From Gemmatimonadota bacterium (GTDB lineage Bacteria; Latescibacterota; UBA2968; UBA8231): a stretch of DNA of 8,280 bases. The stretch is taken from the NCBI GenBank assembly GCA_026706505.1, contig JAPOYQ010000333.1, positions 1 to 8,280 on the forward strand. The letters run 5' to 3'. Positions 1 to 5,832 of the stretch are shown one piece after another; position 1 is the stretch's first letter, and each line of letters begins with the position of its first letter. The notes under the pieces are model-generated. The model had not been told where the DNA came from. It made no database searches and worked only from the letters and a program-made list of their open reading frames with translations. The translations under genes were made by a program, and so were the position numbers.

Positions 1-60
1 GGCTTTGTCTATGGGCAGGGCGCGGTAATGGCGAGTCTTGAGTTTAAGCGTCTTACTCAA
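1..60 (-). CDS. Partial CDS, first 20 codons of an unrecognised protein
   Basis: Reading leftward from a TTG at 60-58, an open frame runs without a stop to the window edge. It begins M-S-K-T-L-K-L-K-T-R-H-Y-R-A-L-P and ends at I-D-K-A. It starts 5 nt after the aminotransferase stop codon, with a purine-rich GGGATAGG just upstream as a weak ribosome site. This suggests it is the next gene of the same minus-strand operon. The pattern T-L-x-[IL]-x-x-R-x-[YW] also occurs at the start of the short ORF at 5719. From memory such starts occur in isochorismatase-like cysteine hydrolases, but 20 residues cannot establish that. The start codon and even the reality of the gene are inferred from spacing and an open, plausible reading frame. 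Confidence 0.45.
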   Translation of the reverse strand, partial: MSKTLKLKTRHYRALPIDKA

Positions 61-65
61 CGGAC

Positions 66-1325
66 CTATCCCACCCGATTGCGGTCCGCCACTTCTTCGA
101 CGATGGCCGCGATCATCTCTATGTGTTCATCTTCCCATTTTTCGGAAATCGAGCAGGTGCGGACCCAGTTTTCGAGAAAAGCCCAGGCCGTGGGGCAAGT
201 AGCGGAACTGTAGTGGTACACATGCGAGGCCGGCGGCCGCGAAAACGGGTATTTGTTGGCGTCCACGTATTCCTGGAGAAAGGGGAGGGCGGCGGGCATT
301 AGGTAATACTTGCCCTGGCCGGCTCCATTTACTCCAGCTTCTAGTACCTGGCCGGCAAACTCCTCGCCCGTGCATTTGAAGGCCTCTGGGTCGATGCTGA
401 AGCTGGACATCCAGGCGGAATATTTGGTGACGTAGTCGGGAATGGGCAATGGCGTGATGCCGGGAATAGAGGAGAGCTTGTCCGTGATCAGCCGCACGGT
501 GCGGTCGATCTTGGCTACCTGAGCGCGGATGGTCTCCAGTTGACCTAGGCACAGCGCCGCGGTCATGCGGCTCATATCGTAGGCATGACCAAAGGCCGTG
601 TGGGTGCGGCCGAAGTGGGGCACGTCCACCCCGGCGCGGCCCGAACTGAGGAAGCGCACTTTTTCCGCTAGTTCGTCATCGTCAGTAGCGATGCAACCCC
701 CTTTATCCGAGCTGAAGGTTTTCTCCGAATCGAGAGAGAAGGCCGAGGCCGTTCCGAGGGTGCCGACGACGCGCCCCTTGTATTCGCTGAATATGGCCTG
801 ACAGATGTCCTCGTAGACGATCAGGCCGTGTTTGGCGGCCAATTCGTTGATCGGATCCATATCGTTGGGCAGGCCACATTTGTGCACCGCCAGAATTGCC
901 CGCGTGCGATCGGTGATGCAGGGCTCTATGGTCTCGGCACTGAAATTGACCGTGCCCGGTGCCGTATCGGGAAAGACGGGAATATAGTTGTGCATGAGCA
1001 CGCCGTACACGGTGCCGTAATCGGTGAGCGGGCTGATGATGACCTCGTCGCCAGGATCGAAGTCAAAGGCCAGCGCTAGGGCGGCCATGGCCGTGGTGCA
1101 GGTGGGGGTGGCGATGCAGTGTTTGACGCCCAGTTCTGCGGCGAACGCCTGCTCGAACTTGCCCACTGAATCGAGGGTTAGTCCCGAATCCAATACCTCC
1201 TGTACGTACTTTAGACTATTGGGGCCTATGGTGCGGGGAAAGAGCGGAGGCACTATGCCTTCGCTGCTGTGGGCTTCGGCCCCGCGCTTGATGGGCTTGT
1301 GAACCAGTGCTGGTTGCTGGGACAT
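66..1325 (-). CDS. DegT/DnrJ/EryC1/StrS-family PLP-dependent aminotransferase
   Basis: This 419-residue protein matches the length and motif order of fold-type I aminotransferases that usually act on nucleotide-linked keto-sugars, with glutamate or glutamine as amino donor, in the cytoplasm. Visible landmarks are: P-T-C-T-T-A-M (74-80), the cofactor phosphate-binding segment; H-K-C-G-L-P-N-D-M-D-P-I (148-159), the counterpart of the family's H-x-x-G-x-x-x-D-M-D; Y-E-D-I-C-Q-A (171-177), whose Asp173 should contact the pyridine nitrogen; and F-S-L-D-S-E-K-T-F-S-S-D-K-G-G (196-210), where Lys202 fits the Schiff-base lysine. The last motif normally ends G-E-G-G; here it is D-K-G-G. The C-terminal half (around 330-370) is atypical, so the substrate cannot be named. 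The ATG at 1325 has an AGGAG six bases upstream, a convincing start. It lies downstream of the TPR gene and 5 nt before the next partial gene. Alternative: a DegT paralogue acting on a non-sugar ketone. Confidence 0.9.
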   Translation of the reverse strand: MSQQPALVHKPIKRGAEAHSSEGIVPPLFPRTIGPNSLKYVQEVLDSGLTLDSVGKFEQAFAAELGVKHCIATPTCTTAMAALALAFDFDPGDEVIISPLTDYGTVYGVLMHNYIPVFPDTAPGTVNFSAETIEPCITDRTRAILAVHKCGLPNDMDPINELAAKHGLIVYEDICQAIFSEYKGRVVGTLGTASAFSLDSEKTFSSDKGGCIATDDDELAEKVRFLSSGRAGVDVPHFGRTHTAFGHAYDMSRMTAALCLGQLETIRAQVAKIDRTVRLITDKLSSIPGITPLPIPDYVTKYSAWMSSFSIDPEAFKCTGEEFAGQVLEAGVNGAGQGKYYLMPAALPFLQEYVDANKYPFSRPPASHVYHYSSATCPTAWAFLENWVRTCSISEKWEDEHIEMIAAIVEEVADRNRVG

Positions 1326-1355
1326 TAGACTCTCCTATGGGGGCTGAACATATAT

Positions 1356-1367
1356 CGATTTGAATCG
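1356..1367. repeat. 12-bp palindrome in the aminotransferase 5' leader
   Basis: The sequence CGATT-TG-AATCG is a perfect inverted repeat with 5-bp arms around a 2-bp centre. It lies about 30 bp upstream of the aminotransferase start and downstream of the candidate promoter at 1395-1422. Its place would suit a repressor site, but a short palindrome can arise by chance and I see no second copy in the spacer. Confidence 0.2.
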
Positions 1368-1394
1368 CCGCATTTTTTAGTCGTTGCGACCCAA

Positions 1395-1422
1395 CCTATC
1401 CCTTTTGTCTATTGGGTGTCAA
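1395..1422 (-). promoter_or_regulatory. Candidate sigma70-type promoter for the aminotransferase
   Basis: On the minus strand a perfect TTGACA (-35; plus 1422-1417) is followed after 16 nt by GATAGG (plus 1400-1395), a weak -10 sharing only the central ATA with the consensus. It would start transcription about 60 nt upstream of the aminotransferase ATG. The 126-nt gap after the TPR gene leaves room for a separate promoter. The -35 is strong and the -10 poor; the promoter consensus for this organism is unknown. Confidence 0.3.
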
Positions 1423-1424
1423 GT

Positions 1425-1439
1425 CTTGCCGATCGCAAG
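1425..1439. repeat. Short inverted repeat between TPR stop and candidate promoter
   Basis: CTTGC and GCAAG arms flank the 5-nt CGATC, immediately upstream (minus-strand sense) of the TTGACA at 1417-1422 and about 12 nt after the TPR gene's stop. It could be an operator next to the -35 or a weak hairpin ending the TPR transcript. There is no following run of T on the minus strand, so an intrinsic terminator is unlikely. Confidence 0.2.
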
Positions 1440-1451
1440 TGTGGCCCAGCC

Positions 1452-2291
1452 TTATGGCTGTTCGCGCTCGGCTTGCTTTAGATGTTGAAAATCCCGCAAT
1501 AACCGCAGACCTTCTTCCCGGCGTCCCTGTTTGAGATAAAGCTGAGCTAGACGGTAGTGGGTGGGAATGTGGCGGGGATCTTTTTTGAGCGCTTGCTGGT
1601 AGAGATAAGCTGCCTCTGTTGGCTCCCCCTGTTTCTCTAGGACGGCACCTAGACGGCAATAGGGGTCGGCAAATTCGGAATTCACCTGAATAGCCTGCTG
1701 GAAATAGTTTCTGGCAGTTTCCAATTCGTTTTCTCGCTCACTGACCACTCCTAGATCATAGTAGATCTTTGCCCGTCTTACTCCCAACTCAAGAGCGCGT
1801 CGATAGGCCCTCTTGGCTTCGGCATAATCGCGCAGGTCCATGTAGCTTTTTCCGAGATGCATGAGGAAAATCCCATTCTCGGGTGCTTGGGCGATGGCCC
1901 TTTTGTAGTATGGAATGGCTTCCCCTGACCTTCGCTGCAGCGTATAGGCCAAACCGATCTGGTCCAGGGCTAGGGCAAAATCTGGCTTCAGATGCACGGC
2001 TCGGCTGAATTCTCCAATCGCTTCTTCATACTGACCATTTTGCAGGTAGCGACGACCGCGACGATAGTAAATCTCGGCAGCAATCTGCTCCTCTTGTTCG
2101 ACCTTTAGCGGTTGGGGTTTGCTTTCCTTTGGCGCGTTGGGTGACGACTCATCAGTTAGTGTTTGTCGTTCTTTTTCATCGCAGCCGATCCATCCCCAAC
2201 TGCCAATAAAAAGAGCTAAGAGCAGCCCCAGCAGACGGTCGCGTCCGGTGTGGTTCCGCGATGCGCTTAGAAGCCGTTGCCGATGCGCCAA
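1452..2291 (-). CDS. TPR-repeat lipoprotein
   Basis: A 279-residue protein with a basic N-terminus, a hydrophobic stretch L-L-G-L-L-L-A-L-F-I-G (20-30) and a lipobox-like W-I-G-C with Cys37, so it is probably exported and lipidated. A charged, Pro-rich linker (38-68) leads into about six tetratricopeptide units of 33-34 residues, near 72-105, 106-139, 140-173, 174-207, 208-241 and a partial one from 242. The repeated G/A-x-x-Y and A-x-x-x-Y/F-x-x-A-L/I spacing is clear. TPR arrays are protein-binding scaffolds; the partner is not visible. The start is TTG: an in-frame TAA lies two codons upstream and no ATG or GTG occurs before the signal peptide. AGGA sits about 10 nt upstream of the TTG. 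The tryptophan at -3 of the lipobox is unusual, so cleavage by signal peptidase II is likely rather than certain. Confidence 0.85.
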   Translation of the reverse strand: MAHRQRLLSASRNHTGRDRLLGLLLALFIGSWGWIGCDEKERQTLTDESSPNAPKESKPQPLKVEQEEQIAAEIYYRRGRRYLQNGQYEEAIGEFSRAVHLKPDFALALDQIGLAYTLQRRSGEAIPYYKRAIAQAPENGIFLMHLGKSYMDLRDYAEAKRAYRRALELGVRRAKIYYDLGVVSERENELETARNYFQQAIQVNSEFADPYCRLGAVLEKQGEPTEAAYLYQQALKKDPRHIPTHYRLAQLYLKQGRREEGLRLLRDFQHLKQAEREQP

Positions 2292-2332
2292 GGTTTACGC
2301 GTCCTTTTCTCTAAGAAGCTGTCTTGCTAGCA

Positions 2333-2362
2333 TTGACCGCTAAAGTTTTCGCTCCTGATACT
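2333..2362 (+). promoter_or_regulatory. Candidate promoter for the pentapeptide/ASPIC operon
   Basis: TTGACC (2333-2338, five of six consensus bases) and GATACT (2357-2362, four of six) are 18 nt apart in the divergent spacer. Transcription would begin near 2369, giving a leader of about 110 nt. The rest of the 189-nt spacer 2292-2480 holds the hairpin at 2451-2471 and nothing else I can recognise; no clear promoter for the leftward TPR gene is visible. Confidence 0.25.
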
Positions 2363-2450
2363 CGACAATATAGCGCAAAAATCTAAAGACTCCGGCGGTC
2401 GGCTCAAAAGGGCGACGCGCTGCGCTGGTAAAGAGACGACCGCTTGCACC

Positions 2451-2471
2451 AGATACCTCTACAGAGTATCT
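2451..2471 (+). promoter_or_regulatory. Bulged inverted repeat just upstream of the pentapeptide gene
   Basis: AGATAC (2451-2456) pairs with GTATCT (2466-2471). After one bulged C the stem continues for two more base pairs and closes on a TACA loop. It ends 9 nt before the ATG at 2481, where a Shine-Dalgarno sequence would normally be, and none is seen there. It may be a protein-binding operator or an mRNA hairpin controlling initiation. Confidence 0.3.
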
Positions 2472-2480
2472 ATATTTCTC

Positions 2481-4034
2481 ATGTGGACGTTGAACGGGGT
2501 TAAATCGAAGCGGGCCGTCCTCGCCCTGATAATCGCTCTGACCACGACCGTTAGTGCCCAGCCGAGCGCTCCGACCGATACCACTATCGCGGGCCGCAGC
2601 TACACCCTGCTTGAGGCCGGGGAATTAATGGATCTCCTAGGCACGGCCAAAGACCATAGCCGTCTTGTTTTACGTCAAACAGCCGTAAAGGGTCGCCTGT
2701 CCAGCTTAGCGGCCAATCTCGACACCGTGCGGGCGGCGCTGGAATTGGCCGATGTGCTTTTCCTCGACGAAGTTTTGCTGGCCGAGGTTGTGTTTCTCGG
2801 TCCGGTGATCTTTTCTCGCACTACCTTTGCTGCTGACCTTTCTCTAGCCGAAGCGCAATTCTTGCAATCCTTTGCCCTGCGAGAATGCGAGATAAGGCAA
2901 AAAACCAATCTTAGAGATGCGCGCTTCACCGCCACGGCCGACTTCACCCAAAGTCACCTCGCCGCTGCATTTTCCTGCGCCGGAGCCCACTTCAGCGACG
3001 CTACTTTCGCGCGCCTGCGCTGCGAGGGCGGTGCCTATTTTGAGGACGTTCTTTTTACTGGCCAGGTCGATTTCAGCGACGCCCGCTTTGCCGGTGTTGC
3101 CTCGTTCAAAACAGCGCGCTGGCGCGCTCCCGTCTCCTTTGCCGGGGCGCGCTTTCTGGACCGGTCTTTTTTTTGGCAAGCCCAATTTGACGCCGCCGAT
3201 TTTTCCAGTGCCCGCTTTGCCGGGGAAACCTCGTTTAAGCAAGCCGCTTTCGCGCAGCGGGCGACTTTTGTAAATATCGCTTTTGCTCACTCTGCCCACT
3301 TTGAACAAGCCCGTTTTGACGACGGAGCTGTCTTCGACGGCAGCATCTTCGCAAAAGAAGCGGTCTTTACTGGTGTCCATAGTGACGACGATCTCCTGCT
3401 CAATGCCCTTTTTCGCATCAGCCTCGACTTGCGCCACCTAGTCACTCCCAGCTTGGATCTCCGTCCTTCTGCCACCATGCCCGACTCGCTGCTGAGCCCT
3501 GGAGCCCAGCTTTTGCTGCAAAACGCGCGTTTCCAGCGCCTGTTCTCCACCTGGGATCATTTGCGCGGCCACTTGGCCCAGCCCCCAGAGCAGGACAACT
3601 ACGATCTGGATCGCGTCTATGCCGGTCTGCGCCACCAGTTCCTCCTCTCCGGCATGGCTGCCGATGCCCGTGGCTGTTATATAGAGTCGCTGGATCGCCG
3701 TCGCCACCACTTGCCTTGGACCTCTATCGAGCGCTACGCCCTCATCGCCTTTGACCTGAGTTCGCGCTACGGCACCGACTTGGGGCGCCTAGCTCTAGTC
3801 GCTTTGGTTTGGGTGGCGCTCTTTGCCTTGCTGTACCGTTTGTTGCTGATAGATGATGGTCGGCTGCCCTTGGTGGAGTGCCTGCTTTTCAGTCTGCATA
3901 CTTTTTTTATTGCGGGCGCGGCATCCGTGCGTCCCCAGGGCAAAGTGCGCTTTCTGGTCCTGTTTCAGGCCCTTTCCGGCTGGCTCTTCTGGGGCCTTTG
4001 CATTGCCGTCTTGGTCTCCTTTTTACTGCGCTGA
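2481..4034 (+). CDS. Exported pentapeptide-repeat protein with degenerate two-TM ion-channel-like C-terminus
   Basis: This 517-residue protein has a signal peptide (basic 8-11, hydrophobic 12-24, likely cut after V-S-A near 26). A helical-looking region follows (about 40-100), then a repeat domain (about 106-300) in which Phe recurs at alternating 5- and 6-residue steps, for example 241, 246, 252, 257, 263, 268, 274, 279, 285, 290, 296. This is the Pentapeptide_3 pattern, expected to form a right-handed quadrilateral beta-helix. After a linker come R-Y-G-T-D-L-G-R, a membrane helix (about 436-456), a pore-helix-like segment (462-476) and a second membrane helix (about 490-516), the layout of the Ion_trans_2 potassium-channel module known to be fused to such repeats. 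The filter is replaced: I-A-G-A-A-S-V-R-P (477-485). It may therefore be non-conducting or altered in selectivity. Start ATG lacks a Shine-Dalgarno sequence. Its stop is 3 nt before the ASPIC lipoprotein gene. Function unknown. Confidence 0.85.
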   Translation: MWTLNGVKSKRAVLALIIALTTTVSAQPSAPTDTTIAGRSYTLLEAGELMDLLGTAKDHSRLVLRQTAVKGRLSSLAANLDTVRAALELADVLFLDEVLLAEVVFLGPVIFSRTTFAADLSLAEAQFLQSFALRECEIRQKTNLRDARFTATADFTQSHLAAAFSCAGAHFSDATFARLRCEGGAYFEDVLFTGQVDFSDARFAGVASFKTARWRAPVSFAGARFLDRSFFWQAQFDAADFSSARFAGETSFKQAAFAQRATFVNIAFAHSAHFEQARFDDGAVFDGSIFAKEAVFTGVHSDDDLLLNALFRISLDLRHLVTPSLDLRPSATMPDSLLSPGAQLLLQNARFQRLFSTWDHLRGHLAQPPEQDNYDLDRVYAGLRHQFLLSGMAADARGCYIESLDRRRHHLPWTSIERYALIAFDLSSRYGTDLGRLALVALVWVALFALLYRLLLIDDGRLPLVECLLFSLHTFFIAGAASVRPQGKVRFLVLFQALSGWLFWGLCIAVLVSFLLR

Positions 4035-4037
4035 TTC

Positions 4038-5696
4038 ATGTTCCGCTCCGTCTGTGCTCTTTTGCTGTTCCCATTGCTGGTGGCCTGTATCCGGGAAGAA
4101 CCGACGCAGTCCCAGCGCTTCGTCGATGTCGCCCAGACGGCCGGTCTTGACTTTGTACACTACAACGGTGCCCAGGGCGACTATTTCTACGTAGAGACTT
4201 TTGGCTCGGGAGCTGCTTTCTTGGACTACGATGGCGACGGCTGGCAGGACATCTACCTGGTCAACTCCACGTATCTCACCGGCCTAGCCCCCGAGCCCCT
4301 GCCGACCGATAAGCTCTACCGCAACCGGGGGGACGGCCGCTTCGACGCCGCTCCCGGCAGCGGCGATAACGGCTACGGCACGGGTGTGGCCGCTGCCGAC
4401 TGGGACAACGACGGCGACCAGGACTTATACGTGACCCGCTTTGGCCCCAACGCTTTATATCGCAACGATGCGGGAAAATTCGCCGACAGCGACAGCGCTA
4501 AACGGGCGGGCGTTGACGATGGCCGATGGGGTGCCAGTTGCGGTTTTCTAGACTACGACCTAGACGGTGACCTCGACCTGTTCGTTGTTAACTACGTGGA
4601 CTTTACTACGGCCAACAACATCATCTGCAAGCGGGGCGATATCCGCACCTATTGCGACCCGGACGAATACGGCCCAACGAGCGATTTGCTCTACCGCAAC
4701 GACGGCCAAAGCCAATTCACCGACATCACCTATGAGGCGGGCATCACATTAGAGGGCCCTGGTTTGGGCGTGGCCTTTTCTGACTACGACTGGGATGGGG
4801 ATACCGATATCTACGTGGCCAACGACGGTACGCTAAACTTCCTTTATGAAAACCGCCAGACCCACTTCGTCGAAACAGGTCTGACGGCCGGGGGCCGCTA
4901 CAACCAGGACGGCCGCGCCGAGGCTGGCATGGGCGTGGATTTTGGCGACTGGGACAACGACGGCAACCAAGACCTGTTCGTCACCAATTTCGCCCATGAG
5001 ACCAATACGCTCTACCACAACGACGGCCAGGGCCAATTCGCCGATATCAGCGCTGAGGTCGGCCTCTTTGAGCCCAGCTACAATCCCCTCGGTTTCGGCA
5101 CTAAATTCTTCGACGTCGATCTGGACGGCGACCTTGATCTGTTCGTCGCCAACGGCCACGTCCTCGACATCGTGGAACAGATCGACTCTACGCTTAGTTA
5201 TGCCCAGACCAACCAGATTTTACGCAACGAGGCCAACGCCTGGGATGCCGTCTCCACCGAGCCGAATCCGAGGAAATTTGTCGATATTTCCTCCACTTTG
5301 GGTCCCAGTTTTGCCACTCCCAACGTCGGTCGTGGCGCGGCCTTGGCCGACTACGACAACGACGGCGATCTCGATCTGCTGGTTTGCTCTGTGGCCAGCT
5401 CCGCGCGCCTGTTGCGCAATGACGGCAACAAACAAAACCACTGGCTTCTAGTCGAATTAGTCGGCCGCCAGCAGCGCGACGCAATCGGCACCCTAGTCGC
5501 CGTCACGGTTGGGGGCCACCGCCAAGTGCGGGAGCGCCAGTCCGGCGGCAGCTATCTTTCCAGCCATGACCACCGCCTGCACTTTGGTTTGGGTGCCGTT
5601 GCCAGGGTGGATATGGAGGTGCGCTGGCCCGATGGCACTGTGCAGACGCTGGCCGATGTCGCAGCCGATCAGATTTTGCGCCTGGTGCAGCCGTAG
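4038..5696 (+). CDS. VCBS/FG-GAP repeat lipoprotein with C-terminal ASPIC/UnbV domain (CRTAC1-like)
   Basis: This 552-residue lipoprotein has a hydrophobic leader and a textbook lipobox L-V-A-C, with Cys17 as the lipidated residue. The body carries seven Ca2+-binding D-x-D-x-D-G loops beginning near Asp63, 121, 172, 249, 304, 359 and 438, most followed by L/I-[FYL]-V as in FG-GAP/VCBS beta-propeller blades. C197 and C206 sit in the loop that interrupts the propeller in CRTAC1-like proteins and could form a disulfide. Residues about 480-548 fit the ASPIC/UnbV domain: D-A-I-G-T-L-V, S-G-G-S-Y-L-S-S, L-H-F-G-L-G and V-R-W-P-D-G-T in order. Such proteins are extracytoplasmic and are thought to mediate adhesion or protein interaction; no enzyme activity is implied. 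It begins 3 nt after the pentapeptide protein's stop and has no Shine-Dalgarno sequence of its own, so its translation is probably coupled to that gene. Confidence 0.93.
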   Translation: MFRSVCALLLFPLLVACIREEPTQSQRFVDVAQTAGLDFVHYNGAQGDYFYVETFGSGAAFLDYDGDGWQDIYLVNSTYLTGLAPEPLPTDKLYRNRGDGRFDAAPGSGDNGYGTGVAAADWDNDGDQDLYVTRFGPNALYRNDAGKFADSDSAKRAGVDDGRWGASCGFLDYDLDGDLDLFVVNYVDFTTANNIICKRGDIRTYCDPDEYGPTSDLLYRNDGQSQFTDITYEAGITLEGPGLGVAFSDYDWDGDTDIYVANDGTLNFLYENRQTHFVETGLTAGGRYNQDGRAEAGMGVDFGDWDNDGNQDLFVTNFAHETNTLYHNDGQGQFADISAEVGLFEPSYNPLGFGTKFFDVDLDGDLDLFVANGHVLDIVEQIDSTLSYAQTNQILRNEANAWDAVSTEPNPRKFVDISSTLGPSFATPNVGRGAALADYDNDGDLDLLVCSVASSARLLRNDGNKQNHWLLVELVGRQQRDAIGTLVAVTVGGHRQVRERQSGGSYLSSHDHRLHFGLGAVARVDMEVRWPDGTVQTLADVAADQILRLVQP

Positions 5697-5718
5697 GAAC
5701 TTTCATAGGAGGAACACT

Positions 5719-5832
5719 ATGAGCACACTGAACATCCCCGTCCGCTACTGGGCCATGCACAGCGGCTCGCCGGAAGAAAATTTGGAGTCCAATCCGTCGC
5801 GAAGTATGAGGAGCGAAATATGCCAGCGCTAG
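5719..5832 (+). CDS. Short ORF (37 codons), probable truncated gene or leader peptide
   Basis: ATG at 5719 is preceded by a perfect AGGAGG (5707-5712) with 6-nt spacing, the best ribosome site in the window. The frame reads M-S-T-L-N-I-P-V-R-Y-W-A-M-H-S-G-S and ends at TAG 5830-5832, overlapping the reductase start by 13 bases. The first 25 or so codons look protein-like; the last ones (S-M-R-S-E-I-C-Q-R) are simply the reductase's Shine-Dalgarno region and start read in another frame. I infer that it is either the 5' end of a gene whose remainder was deleted, or a translated leader coupling the ASPIC gene to the reductase. The N-terminal pattern resembles the partial gene at the left edge. 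No domain is recognised and its function, if any, is unknown. Confidence 0.5.
   Translation: MSTLNIPVRYWAMHSGSPEENLESNPSRSMRSEICQR

Noticed and set aside
2301..2339. Twelve-codon leader peptide (ATG to TAA on the minus strand) before the TPR gene
   Set aside because: The nearest ribosome-like sequence is about 18 nt from its ATG, too far for efficient initiation, and nothing in the peptide suggests attenuation.
2367..2372. TATATT on the minus strand as -10 for the TPR gene
   Set aside because: At the proper distance the -35 position reads CCGGAG, with no resemblance to a consensus hexamer.
2844..3437. 197-codon minus-strand open frame opposite the pentapeptide gene
   Set aside because: It is a shadow of the repeat codons: the real gene gives a coherent signal peptide, Phe-periodic repeats and membrane helices, while this frame is a low-complexity run rich in K, G and V with no ribosome site.
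4210..5400. Repeated GACNACGACGGCGA-like DNA in the ASPIC gene as a possible tandem repeat or recombination element
   Set aside because: The repeats are spaced irregularly (about 50-77 codons) and are explained by the conserved D-x-D-x-D-G protein loops.
4942..5451. 169-codon frame inside the ASPIC lipoprotein gene
   Set aside because: Composed almost entirely of S, T, P, A and R from shifted reading of the repeated Asp/Gly codons; the main frame carries all seven Ca-binding motifs.
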